Assembly: GCA_025360105.1 (NCBI GenBank)
Contig: JANYCT010000051.1
Location: 124,001 to 188,000 of the forward strand
DNA from: Actinomycetes bacterium
GTDB lineage: Bacteria > Actinomycetota > Acidimicrobiia > Acidimicrobiales > Ilumatobacteraceae
Direction of reading: 5' to 3'
DNA length: 64,000 nucleotides
How positions within the stretch are numbered: the first letter of the stretch is position 1; each line of letters starts with the position of its first letter. The translations under genes were made by a program, and so were the position numbers. Below, one piece after another: positions 41,529-49,961 of this stretch. Under the pieces are notes generated by a model. It searched no databases and was not told the origin of the DNA. It saw only the letters and a list, made by a program, of their open reading frames with translations.

Positions 41529-42887
41529 GTGTCGACGCGATTCGTGATCATCGGTGGTGGCCCTGCGGGCAATACAGCTGCCACATATGCCGCTCGGCTC
41601 GGCGCTCATGTGACGCTGATTGAGCGCGACGTCATCGGCGGCGCGGCGCACCTGTGGGACTGCATCCCGTCGAAGACGATGATCGCCACTGGTGGAGCGA
41701 TGAGCTTCACCAAGCGCATTCAGGGGATGGGTCTGGAGCAACAGGAGGCCGAGGTCGATATCGCTGCGCTCGAAGGTCGCATCGACGACATTCAAGGTCG
41801 GCTGCAGCGCAACACGATCCGATTGCTCGAGAGCCAGGGCGTACGCATGCTGATGGGATCGGCGCGCTTTGTATCAGCCCATCACGTCGAGGTCACGACT
41901 AGCAGCGGTGTCGAGGTGCTCGAAGTCGACGCTGTGCTCGTGGCCACCGGGTCGCGTCCGCGCATTCCTGAGTGGTGCCAGCCCGACGGCGAGCGCATTC
42001 TCACCACGCGCGAGTGCTATCCGCCCAAGGTCTTCCCGACGAGCATCACCGTGATCGGCTCGGGTGTCACTGGCGTGGAGTTCGTGCACATGTTCTCGTC
42101 GTTCGGCTCCAATGTCACGCTCGTGGTGAGCCGTCAGCAGGTACTGCCGAGCAAAGATCCCGAAGTTGCTGCAGTGTTGGAGGACGACTTTCTGCGCCGG
42201 GGCGTGCGCCTGCTCAAGGGAGCTCGCGCGACATCCGTCGAACGCCACGGCGACGAAGTCGTGGTCAGTTGCGACGATGGCCGCGTGGTGCGCAGCTCGC
42301 ACGCCGTCTTAGCCATTGGCTCGGTGCCCAACACCGATGAGTTGGGCCTCGACACTGCCGGCGTCCAGGTGGACCGCGGCTACGTCACCATCAACCGTCA
42401 CTGCCAGAGCAACGTGGCCCACATCTATGCAGCCGGCGACGTGAGCGGCAAAATGCCGCTCACGTCGGTGGCGAGTATGCAGGGCCGCAAGGTCGCCGAG
42501 CACGTGATGGGTTTGCAGAAGGTAGCGCACCGCCACCTCGATTACGACAAAGCTGCCTCGGCCATCTTCACCGAACCCGAGATCGCTGACGTCGGCCTTG
42601 CCGAAGCAGAAGCCTTCGCCGAAGGCCGCAAGATTCGTGTCACAAAGGTGCCGTTCAGCGCGAATCCGAAGGCACTCATCAACAACGATTCCCGCGGTTT
42701 CGTGAAGATTCTTTCCGACCCTGCGACCGGCGTCGTGCTCGGCGGTTCCATCGTGGGGCGGCACGCAGCCGAATTGATCAGCGTGATCGCGCTGGCAGTG
42801 ACGGCGAACTTGAAGGTGAGCGACATCGTCGAGAGTCTTTTGGTGCACCCGGCGTTGTCCGAGGCGCTGGCCGAGGCCGCTGAATGA
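41529..42887 (+). CDS. NAD(P)H dehydrogenase of the flavoprotein disulfide reductase family (LpdA/SthA-like)
   Basis: A 452-residue FAD protein with both Rossmann motifs (FVIIGGGPAGNTAA and ITVIGSGVTGVEF), the second FAD motif IYAAGDVSG and the dimer domain. In the redox motif, lipoamide dehydrogenase has GGTCLNVGC; here the text is GGAAHLWDCIPSK, so the first Cys is Ala and no disulfide can form. This is the state of M. tuberculosis LpdA (Rv3303c), an NAD(P)H:quinone reductase, and of soluble transhydrogenases, which suggests one of those activities. The RDD gene follows after 11 nt. Confidence 0.88.
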   Translation: MSTRFVIIGGGPAGNTAATYAARLGAHVTLIERDVIGGAAHLWDCIPSKTMIATGGAMSFTKRIQGMGLEQQEAEVDIAALEGRIDDIQGRLQRNTIRLLESQGVRMLMGSARFVSAHHVEVTTSSGVEVLEVDAVLVATGSRPRIPEWCQPDGERILTTRECYPPKVFPTSITVIGSGVTGVEFVHMFSSFGSNVTLVVSRQQVLPSKDPEVAAVLEDDFLRRGVRLLKGARATSVERHGDEVVVSCDDGRVVRSSHAVLAIGSVPNTDELGLDTAGVQVDRGYVTINRHCQSNVAHIYAAGDVSGKMPLTSVASMQGRKVAEHVMGLQKVAHRHLDYDKAASAIFTEPEIADVGLAEAEAFAEGRKIRVTKVPFSANPKALINNDSRGFVKILSDPATGVVLGGSIVGRHAAELISVIALAVTANLKVSDIVESLLVHPALSEALAEAAE

Positions 42888-42898
42888 TCGGTCGCTGA

Positions 42899-43402
42899 GT
42901 GCATCCCTTCGATCAGGCCGAGTTCGACAAGGCTCAACGCAACACCGAATTGGGTCTGCCCGTTGGAGTCACGCTCGCACCAATCTGGAGGCGTGTGCTC
43001 GCGCAGGTGCTCGATCAGTTGGTCATATTGATTCCGGTGGTGCTGGTCGCGTTGGCTCTTGGTATTCGCAGCACATCGGATCTCACATCGAAAGCGTTCG
43101 GTCTCAATGTTGCGGTCGTGGCTATCGCCTTTGCGTACGAGTGCACGATGATCGCAGCGTTCGGTCGAACGGTGGGCAAGTTCGCCCTCGGCACGCGGGC
43201 AGTGCGGGTCGATACTGCCGGACCGGTGTTGTGGTCGTCGTCAGCGGTGCGAGCACTGGTGCCGCTCGCAGCCGGAGTCGTGCCGGGTATCGGCTACATC
43301 TTGAGTATCGCGGTCTATGCCACCGCGATGCTCGACAAGCGTCAGCAGGGTTGGCACGACAAAGCGGCAGGCACCATCGTGGTACTCAACGCCTCGGTGT
43401 GA
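42899..43402 (+). CDS. RDD family membrane protein
   Basis: A 167-residue protein with three to four membrane segments. It starts with the RDD family pattern (a membrane entry helix RVLAQVLDQLVILIPVVLVAL, where R/D/D residues sit), followed by a second pair of helices and FGRTVGKFALGTRAVRVD. The C-terminus includes DKRQQGWHDKAAGT. RDD proteins are poorly understood; some act in Na+/H+ exchange. GTG 42899 follows the flavoprotein gene by 11 nt and they are probably co-transcribed. Its last codons begin the 12-nt tandem repeat. Confidence 0.87.
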   Translation: MHPFDQAEFDKAQRNTELGLPVGVTLAPIWRRVLAQVLDQLVILIPVVLVALALGIRSTSDLTSKAFGLNVAVVAIAFAYECTMIAAFGRTVGKFALGTRAVRVDTAGPVLWSSSAVRALVPLAAGVVPGIGYILSIAVYATAMLDKRQQGWHDKAAGTIVVLNASV

Positions 43403-43466
43403 CGGTCGGCGTGACGGTCGGTGTGACGCCTCGGTGTGACGATCGGTGTAAGGGTCGGTCAGCGCC
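43394..43466. repeat. Six degenerate 12-nt tandem repeats (TCGGTGTGACGG)
   Basis: Units start at 43394, 43406, 43418 (13 nt), 43431, 43443 and 43455. They begin inside the last codons of the RDD gene and end next to the stop of the convergent carboxylase gene, filling the whole gap between them. Confidence 0.75.
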
Positions 43467-45239
43467 TCAGGCGATGACCACGACCACGTCGCCCGCGCCG
43501 ACCGTGTCGCCCGCTGTGACCTTGACATCCTTCACGGTGCCCGCCTTCTCGGCAGCGATCTGGTTCTCCATTTTCATCGCTTCGAGCACCACCACCGACT
43601 GGCCGACCTCGACCTGATCGCCGACCGCGACGAGGACCTTGACGATGGTGCCCTGCATCGGCGCCGTCACGTTGCCGCTGCCGCTCCCGGCCGCGCCTGC
43701 CGATGCGCTGGCAGAACGTGCCGGCTTCTTCGCTGCTTTCGCGGCGCCGGCGGCCACCATCGTCTGAGCCTCGGGCACCCACATCTTCACGTCGAAGCGC
43801 TTGCCATTGACCTCGACGGTGGTGTTGCGCTGCACGAGCGCATCGGCCTCGTCGCCTTCGCCGGCCGGTGCCTTGGGCGCCCCGATACCGCTGAGGTCGA
43901 GCACTTCCTCGACCCACTTTGTGCTGTGCTTCATCGCTTGGAAGTCGGGGTGGCGCAGAATCGCTAGATCGGCGGGGATCGTGGTGGCAACACCTTCCAC
44001 GACCATCTCGTCGAGCGCGCGAATGGTGCGCGCAATCGCGGTGGGGCGATCCTTGCCCCAGATGACGAGCTTGCCGATGAGATTGTCGTAGTACTGGCTG
44101 ATCTCGTCGCCGGCCTCGTAGCCGCCGTCGAAGCGCACACCGAAACCGTCGGGGGTCACGAGCTTGGTGATCCTGCCGGGGCTGGGCAAGAACTTTCCGT
44201 CTGCTGGGTTCTCGGCATTGATACGGATCTCGATGCTGTGCCCGCGACGCACTGCCGTCACCTCGGGCTGGGTCATCGGCAGGGTCTCACCACTGGCGAC
44301 ACGGATCTGCCACTCGACCAGATCGATACCGGTGATCATCTCGCTGACGGGATGCTCCACCTGCAGGCGGGTGTTCATCTCGAGGAAGAAGAAGTCACCG
44401 TCCTGATAGATGAACTCCACGGTTCCGGCGTTGTAGTAACCCACCGCTTTCGCGACCTTGATCGCCGCCTCACCCATTGCTTGCTCGACACCGTCGGGCA
44501 GTGCCGTCGCGGGGGCCTCTTCCACGAGTTTCTGGTGGCGACGCTGCGCCGAGCAGTCGCGGGTGCTGATCCACACCACGTTGCCGTGCTGGTCGCCGAC
44601 CAACTGCACCTCAATGTGGCGCGGCCAAGTGAGATACCGCTCGACATAAATCTCGTCGCGACCGAAGTAGGCCTTGGCTTCGCGCTGGGCGCTCTCGACG
44701 GCTGCCTCGACTTCTGACGGACCGTGGACCACCTTCATACCTCGACCGCCGCCACCAAACGCTGCTTTGATCGCTACGGGCCAGCCGCTTGAGCTTCCGA
44801 ACTCGACGATCTCTTCGGGTCCCTTCGCGAACTCGGTGGTTCCGGGCACGATGGGTGCGCCACCTTCGAGCGCGGCCTTGCGGCTGCTCACCTTGTCGCC
44901 CATCACATCGACCGCAGCAGGGGGAGGACCGATGAAGGCCACGCCCATGTTGGCGATGGCCCGGTTGAAGTCGGGGTTCTCGCTGAAGAAGCCGTAGCCG
45001 GGGTGCACGCCGTCAGCTCCGCTGAGGCGGATCGCATTGAGAATGGCCTCGGTATTGAGGTAGCTCTCGGCAGCGGTTTGACCGCCGAGCGAGTAGGCCT
45101 CGTCGGCAAGGCGCACATGGAGTGCGTTGCGGTCGAGTTCGGAGTACACCGCCACCGTGGCGATACCCATTTCTCGCGCTGCCCGAATGACTCGGACAGC
45201 GATCTCTCCACGGTTGGCGATCAGGATCTTCTTCAGCAC
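43467..45239 (-). CDS. Acyl-CoA carboxylase alpha subunit (biotin carboxylase + BCCP)
   Basis: A 590-residue protein of the acetyl/propionyl-CoA carboxylase type. It opens with KKILIANRGEIAVRVIRAAREMG, then the ATP-grasp biotin carboxylase domain (GGGGRGMKVV; YVERYLTWPRHIEVQ; EMNTRLQVEHPVSEM) up to about residue 450. A short linker leads to the biotinyl domain with EAMKMEN near the C-terminus, whose Lys carries biotin. A beta-type carboxyltransferase subunit is not in the window. GTG 45239 gives the standard N-terminus. The biotin ligase gene is divergent, 75 nt away, which fits a shared promoter region. Confidence 0.94.
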   Translation of the reverse strand: MLKKILIANRGEIAVRVIRAAREMGIATVAVYSELDRNALHVRLADEAYSLGGQTAAESYLNTEAILNAIRLSGADGVHPGYGFFSENPDFNRAIANMGVAFIGPPPAAVDVMGDKVSSRKAALEGGAPIVPGTTEFAKGPEEIVEFGSSSGWPVAIKAAFGGGGRGMKVVHGPSEVEAAVESAQREAKAYFGRDEIYVERYLTWPRHIEVQLVGDQHGNVVWISTRDCSAQRRHQKLVEEAPATALPDGVEQAMGEAAIKVAKAVGYYNAGTVEFIYQDGDFFFLEMNTRLQVEHPVSEMITGIDLVEWQIRVASGETLPMTQPEVTAVRRGHSIEIRINAENPADGKFLPSPGRITKLVTPDGFGVRFDGGYEAGDEISQYYDNLIGKLVIWGKDRPTAIARTIRALDEMVVEGVATTIPADLAILRHPDFQAMKHSTKWVEEVLDLSGIGAPKAPAGEGDEADALVQRNTTVEVNGKRFDVKMWVPEAQTMVAAGAAKAAKKPARSASASAGAAGSGSGNVTAPMQGTIVKVLVAVGDQVEVGQSVVVLEAMKMENQIAAEKAGTVKDVKVTAGDTVGAGDVVVVIA

Positions 45240-45302
45240 CTGCCAATACTGGCCGGTACGCGCCTCTGATTGCCACCTCACCGAATGAATACTCCGGCCA
45301 CG

Positions 45303-45308
45303 TAGTCT
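45303..45308 (+). promoter_or_regulatory. -10 box TAGTCT of birA
   Basis: TAGTCT ends 6 nt before ATG 45315, in the gap shared with the divergent biotin carboxylase gene. Confidence 0.55.
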
Positions 45309-45314
45309 TCGTGT

Positions 45315-46091
45315 ATGCCCGAACCCGCGTCTGAGTTCCCAACGTCGAGGTCCCCCGCAGGTCAACGGCCCGCCCTCTGGCCCCCGGATTGGTCAAGGGT
45401 GTGGCCCTCCGGGTGGCATGTGCAATTCGTTGCGGAGACCGGCTCCACGAACGCAGACCTGATTGCCGCCGGGGTAGCAGATGCACCCGATCGTACGGTT
45501 CTTGCGGCGGGTCATCAGACGGCTGGACGGGGCCGGCTCGATCGGCGATGGGAGGCGCCCGAGGGGGCGAACCTGCTCGTGAGCCTGCTCCTGCGCGACG
45601 TGCCCAACCATGCGCACGAACTCACCCAACGCGTCGCCCTCGCCGCCGTCGCGGCCTGTCGGCTCGTCGCCAATGTCGAGGCCGATCTCAAATGGCCCAA
45701 CGATGTGCTACTCCGCGGGGGCAAACTCGCCGGAGTTCTGGCGCAGGCCGCAAGCTCACCATCGGGCGATTTCGTTGTGGTCGGCATCGGCATCAACGTC
45801 GGGTGGGCGCCACCCGATGCCGCACGGCTGGGCGACTCGGTTACGCCCGGCGAGTTGCTTCACGCGCTGCTCGTCGCTTACGACGCCCTGCCGTCGTCGA
45901 TCACCGAGATGTACCGCCAGTGCCTCGCAACGATTGGCCAGCAGGTCCGCATCGAACTTCCGGGTGATCGCTTCATAGTTGGTCGTGCCATCGAGGTCGA
46001 ATCCGATGGCCGCCTGGTGGTGCTCGACGACTGTGCAATCACCCACCGCATCGACACGGGCGACGTAGTGCACCTCCGCCCCGCCGACTAA
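45315..46091 (+). CDS. birA: Biotin--[acetyl-CoA-carboxylase] ligase
   Basis: A 258-residue protein that joins biotin to the BCCP lysine, the substrate encoded next door. Family motifs: ETGSTNADLIAAG, GHQTAGRGRLDRRWEAP, LKWPNDVLLRGGKLAGVL, GIGINVGW, and a C-terminal domain ending RIDTGDVVHLRPAD. It lacks the N-terminal helix-turn-helix of E. coli BirA, so it should be an enzyme only. Leaderless start at 45315. A palindromic repeat (copy B) follows 20 nt after the stop. Confidence 0.94.
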   Translation: MPEPASEFPTSRSPAGQRPALWPPDWSRVWPSGWHVQFVAETGSTNADLIAAGVADAPDRTVLAAGHQTAGRGRLDRRWEAPEGANLLVSLLLRDVPNHAHELTQRVALAAVAACRLVANVEADLKWPNDVLLRGGKLAGVLAQAASSPSGDFVVVGIGINVGWAPPDAARLGDSVTPGELLHALLVAYDALPSSITEMYRQCLATIGQQVRIELPGDRFIVGRAIEVESDGRLVVLDDCAITHRIDTGDVVHLRPAD

Positions 46092-46111
46092 CCCAACAAT
46101 CGGGTGGGGCC

Positions 46112-46162
46112 GTTCTGCGTGACGATGCGTACCCTCCAGGGCTGATGCCGTCACGCAGAACG
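46112..46162. repeat. Copy B of the dispersed palindromic repeat; likely terminator
   Basis: GTTCTGCGTGACG (46112-46124) pairs perfectly with CGTCACGCAGAAC (46149-46161), a 13-bp stem, with an inner CCC/GGG stem around TCCA. The 46115-46162 part aligns with 15034-15081. It follows birA and could stop its transcript. No poly-T tract follows. Confidence 0.65.
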
Positions 46163-46222
46163 CACTGACGCCTGCGAACGGCACCGCGGGAGGGGTGACC
46201 TTGGAGTCGCAACCTGCCCGAG

Positions 46223-46228
46223 TACCTT
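46223..46228 (+). promoter_or_regulatory. -10 box TACCTT of the LCP gene
   Basis: TACCTT ends 6 nt before GTG 46235. Confidence 0.45.
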
Positions 46229-46234
46229 CGAGTT

Positions 46235-47320
46235 GTGCACATCGCACCGTCCGCCCTCGAATCTGAACAGCCCGCCGGCTTGTCGGCCCGTGGGCCCGGC
46301 GCGCCCCGAACCCCGGAGTACGCGACGCAACGGCCGGCGCGCCGACCCCGTCGACTTGCGACGTTGCTGCTGACGATCGGCGTGGTTGCGATAGCGAGCT
46401 CGGTCGGAGTGGTTGTGGCCGCGAACCGACAGGTGGCCCACATCCAACGTATTCCCGGCCTCGCGAGCGTGCTCAGCGCACCGAGCGACAACGTCGAGAA
46501 CTTCTTGCTCGTGGGCTCCGACAGCCGTGAGGGCATCGATCCGAACTCGCCCGACTACGGCGGGATCGGGAATACGACAGACGTACAGGGTCATCGCAGC
46601 GACACCATCATGGTGCTACGTCGTGACAAGGCGGGTGGACCCGCGTCGCTGCTGTCGATCCCCAGGGATCTGTGGGTCGAGATCGCAGGAACCGGCAAAA
46701 AGAGTCGAATCAACAGCGCCTATCAGGCCGGACCAGCGACGCTCATCCAGACGGTTCAGACGGCGCTCGGCATCCCGATCCACCACTATGTGGAGATCGA
46801 CTTTCAAGGCTTCAAGTCGTTGGTCGACGCGATCGGCGGCGTACAGGTGTGCTTCGATGCGCCGGCGCGTGACGAACATACCGGGCTGTTCATCGCCGAG
46901 CCGGGCTGTTACGTCCTCGACGGCGTGCAGGGCCTTGCCTATGCTCGTAGCCGTTACTACGAGACGTACATCAATGATCAGTGGGTGCGCGACGGCACGT
47001 CGGACCTGGGTCGTATCAAACGCCAGCAGCACTTCATCAACACTGCGTTGCAGGCCGCGGTCGCGAAGGTGAAGGGCAACCCATTACACACCGGAGACGT
47101 ACTCGCTGCGAGCACCGGCGCAGTACGAATCGATGATCAGCTGGACGTACTTGCGACTGCAGTGTTGATGCGTGGCGCGGTTGGAAGCGGCCTGGTGCCG
47201 TACTCGCTTCCCGTCGTCGGCAAGACCGTTGGTGCAAACGCGGTGCTGCTTCTCGGACCGGGCGCGCAGGCATATCTCGACTACTTCAGCGGCGTGAGTA
47301 CCACACCGCCCGCACCGTGA
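46235..47320 (+). CDS. LCP (LytR-CpsA-Psr) family glycopolymer ligase
   Basis: A 361-residue membrane-anchored protein. A Pro/Arg-rich cytosolic tail precedes one membrane segment (about residues 41-62), and the LCP domain begins at NVENFLLVGSDSREG. It shows the acidic and arginine residues that hold the polyprenyl-pyrophosphate head group (RSDTIMVLR, SIPRDLWVEI, GGVQVCFDAPARD, YARSRYYE). LCP proteins transfer cell-wall glycopolymers from lipid carriers to peptidoglycan; the downstream genes would supply the polymer. GTG 46235 is preceded by TACCTT at 6 nt. Confidence 0.92.
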   Translation: MHIAPSALESEQPAGLSARGPGAPRTPEYATQRPARRPRRLATLLLTIGVVAIASSVGVVVAANRQVAHIQRIPGLASVLSAPSDNVENFLLVGSDSREGIDPNSPDYGGIGNTTDVQGHRSDTIMVLRRDKAGGPASLLSIPRDLWVEIAGTGKKSRINSAYQAGPATLIQTVQTALGIPIHHYVEIDFQGFKSLVDAIGGVQVCFDAPARDEHTGLFIAEPGCYVLDGVQGLAYARSRYYETYINDQWVRDGTSDLGRIKRQQHFINTALQAAVAKVKGNPLHTGDVLAASTGAVRIDDQLDVLATAVLMRGAVGSGLVPYSLPVVGKTVGANAVLLLGPGAQAYLDYFSGVSTTPPAP

Positions 47321-47360
47321 TGTTGCCTGCGGCGCGTCGGCGCGCAAGACTCACCCCCGT

Positions 47361-48440
47361 ATGAAAGCTCTCATCCTCGCGGGCGGCGCTGGCACACGCC
47401 TGCGCCCCATCACGCACACGAGTGCCAAGCAATTGGTGCCGGTGGCCAACAAGCCGATCCTGTTCTACGGCATCGAGGCGATGGCGGCGGCGGGGATCAC
47501 CGAAATCGGCATCATCGTCGGTGACACCCGCGTTGAGGTCATGGGAACCGTGGGCGATGGCAGCCAGTTCGGCGTGCACGTCACCTACATCCCCCAGGAT
47601 CAACCGCTCGGTCTCGCTCATTGCGTGCTGATTGCCCACGAGTTCCTTGGCGACGACGACTTCGTGATGTACCTCGGCGACAACTTGCTCGAGCAGGATC
47701 TCGGCGCGTTCGTGCGCGCGTTCGAGGTCGCACGCACCGAGAGCCTGCCACCCACGGCGCAGATTCTGTTGAAGAAGGTTCCCGACCCGCATCGCTTCGG
47801 CATCGCCACGCTCGATGCAGACGGCAACGTGGTTCACCTCGTCGAGAAGCCCGCCGACCCGCCCAGCGATCTCGCCCTCGTCGGTGTGTATCTGTTCGAC
47901 ACGACCATCCACACAGCGGTGGCCTCCATTGAACCGTCGCCACGCGGTGAACTCGAGATCACCGACGCCATCCAGTGGCTCATCGATCAGGGCTACCGTG
48001 TGCGCTGCGAACTGCTCACGGGTTGGTGGATCGATACCGGCAAGCTCACACCACTGCTCGAAGCAAACCGCTTGCTGCTCGAGAAGATCGAGCTTCGCAT
48101 CGACGGAACCGTGGACGACGCCTCCATCATCGATGGGCGCGTCATCATCGAAGCGGGCGCTGTGGTGACGAACTCCACGATCCGCGGTCCCGTTGCCATC
48201 GCGGCAGGGGCGCGTATCACCGATAGTTTCATCGGGCCGTTCACGGCCATCGGTGTCGACTGCGAAGTGACCAACAGCGAGATCGAGCACTCGGTCATCA
48301 TGACTCGTAGCACCATCACCGACATTCCTCGCCTCGAAGACAGCCTCATCGGAAAAGAGGCGGTGGTTGCTCACACGCAACTCCGTCCCCGGGCGCTGCG
48401 ATTGATGGTGGGCGACCATTGCCAGATCGACGTGGAGTGA
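47361..48440 (+). CDS. rmlA: Glucose-1-phosphate thymidylyltransferase (long form)
   Basis: A 359-residue protein catalysing the first step of dTDP-rhamnose synthesis from glucose 1-phosphate and dTTP. Nucleotidyltransferase signature KALILAGGAGTRLRPITH, then the VMYLGDNLLEQDL and YLFDTTIHTAV regions. Residues 240-359 form a left-handed beta-helix, making this the long RmlA/StrD type seen in actinobacteria. rmlC follows after 7 nt. Confidence 0.93.
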   Translation: MKALILAGGAGTRLRPITHTSAKQLVPVANKPILFYGIEAMAAAGITEIGIIVGDTRVEVMGTVGDGSQFGVHVTYIPQDQPLGLAHCVLIAHEFLGDDDFVMYLGDNLLEQDLGAFVRAFEVARTESLPPTAQILLKKVPDPHRFGIATLDADGNVVHLVEKPADPPSDLALVGVYLFDTTIHTAVASIEPSPRGELEITDAIQWLIDQGYRVRCELLTGWWIDTGKLTPLLEANRLLLEKIELRIDGTVDDASIIDGRVIIEAGAVVTNSTIRGPVAIAAGARITDSFIGPFTAIGVDCEVTNSEIEHSVIMTRSTITDIPRLEDSLIGKEAVVAHTQLRPRALRLMVGDHCQIDVE

Positions 48441-48447
48441 TCAACTG

Positions 48448-48999
48448 ATGCCAAACGTATACGAGAGCGACCGCATTGCCGGGGCGTGGATCGTGGAACC
48501 CACGATTCACGGTGATCAACGCGGCCTCTTCATCGAGACGTACCGCCGCGAGTGGTTTCCGAATGGTCGCGAGATGTTGCAGGGCAACCGCGCCAACCGT
48601 CAGCGCGGCGCTGTGGTGGGCCTGCACTATCACCTACATCAGGCCGACTATTGGTACGTGCCGTTCGGAACAGCCCGCGTCGTGCTGCACGATCTGCGCG
48701 AGGGCGGACCCACCGACGGCAACACGTTGTGCCTCGACCTCAGCGGCGAGAACCATGTCGGTATCTTCATCCCGCCAGGCGTCGCGCACGGTTTCGCTGC
48801 GCTCACCGACATGGTGATCACGTACCTCGTCGATGGCTACTACAACCCGCAGGACGAACTCGGCGTGATGTGGAACGATCCGGCCATCGCCGGTGATTGG
48901 GGTGTCACCGACCCCATATTGTCGGCCCGCGACGAAGCGAATCCGTTGCGCGCCGACCTGCCGGCGGGCCGCCGCCCATATTGGCAGATGCGCACATGA
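48448..48999 (+). CDS. rmlC: dTDP-4-dehydrorhamnose 3,5-epimerase
   Basis: A 183-residue cupin. It shows the epimerase core: HGDQRGLFIETYRREWF, GLHYHLHQADYWYV with the active-site His, PPGVAHGFAAL and C-terminal DPAIAGDWGV. It inverts C3 and C5 of the keto-sugar. The Lys-Val run of classic RmlC is not obvious here, so it is a somewhat diverged member, but the operon context supports the call. Its stop overlaps the rmlB ATG (ATGA). Confidence 0.9.
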   Translation: MPNVYESDRIAGAWIVEPTIHGDQRGLFIETYRREWFPNGREMLQGNRANRQRGAVVGLHYHLHQADYWYVPFGTARVVLHDLREGGPTDGNTLCLDLSGENHVGIFIPPGVAHGFAALTDMVITYLVDGYYNPQDELGVMWNDPAIAGDWGVTDPILSARDEANPLRADLPAGRRPYWQMRT

Positions 49000-49961
49000 G
49001 GCAGTTCGTCACCGGTGGCGCTGGTTTCATCGGTTCCAACTACGTCCGTCACATCCTCGCCACCACCGACGACTCGGTCACGGTGTACGACGCGCTCACG
49101 TACGCGGGGAACCTCGAAAACATCCGCGATGTCATCGACGATCGCCGCTGTCGCTTCGTCAAGGGTGACATCTGCGATCAGGACGATGTTCTCGCCGCGA
49201 TGCAGGGTCACGACGCGGTGGTGCACTTCGCCGCTGAGACCCATGTGGATCGCTCTATCAAGGACGGTCACTCGTTCGTTCGCACCAACTGCTTCGGTAC
49301 CAACGTGATGTGCGATGTCGCCCGCCAGATCGGCGTCGAACGTTTCCTGCATATCTCCACCGACGAGGTCTACGGATCCATCGAACACGGTTCGTTCAGC
49401 GAGACCGACGCACTTGGTCCGCGTTCGCCATACTCGGCGGCAAAGGCCGGCAGCGATCTCATCGCGCTCAGCTACTACACCACCCACGGTCTGCCCGTGG
49501 TCGTGACGCGCTGCAGCAACAACTACGGCCCGTACCAGTTTCCTGAGAAACTCATTCCTTTGTTCACCACCAACTTGCTCGATGGCCACAAGGTGCCGCT
49601 GTACGGCGATGGTGGCAACGTGCGCGACTGGATTCACGTGCACGACCACAACACCGCTGCCGATTTGGTGTTACGCCAGGGCGAACTCGGCAAGATCTAC
49701 AACATCGGCGCGGGTAACGAGGTGACCAACAAAGACATCACCTATCGCCTGCTCGAACTCACCGGGCGCGACGAGAGCTACATCACCCCTGTCGCCGATC
49801 GACTCGGCCACGATCGCCGCTACTCGATCACCCACGACAAGGTCACCGCGCTTGGTTGGAAGACCGAGCACAACTTCGTCGATGGGCTTGCCGCAACGGT
49901 CGAGTGGTACCGCGCCAATCGCGCCTGGTGGGAGCCGCTCAAGGCCCGGGCCGCATTCTGA
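48996..49961 (+). CDS. rmlB: dTDP-glucose 4,6-dehydratase
   Basis: A 321-residue extended SDR enzyme. It begins MRQFVTGGAGFIGSNYVRHIL, with DALTYAGNLEN, HFAAETHVDRSI, the active-site STDEVYGS, YSAAKAGSDLI (Tyr-x3-Lys) and NNYGPYQFPEKLIP, all as in RmlB. It makes dTDP-4-keto-6-deoxyglucose, and the next gene completes rhamnose synthesis. ATG 48996 overlaps the rmlC stop by 4 nt. Confidence 0.95.
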   Translation: MRQFVTGGAGFIGSNYVRHILATTDDSVTVYDALTYAGNLENIRDVIDDRRCRFVKGDICDQDDVLAAMQGHDAVVHFAAETHVDRSIKDGHSFVRTNCFGTNVMCDVARQIGVERFLHISTDEVYGSIEHGSFSETDALGPRSPYSAAKAGSDLIALSYYTTHGLPVVVTRCSNNYGPYQFPEKLIPLFTTNLLDGHKVPLYGDGGNVRDWIHVHDHNTAADLVLRQGELGKIYNIGAGNEVTNKDITYRLLELTGRDESYITPVADRLGHDRRYSITHDKVTALGWKTEHNFVDGLAATVEWYRANRAWWEPLKARAAF

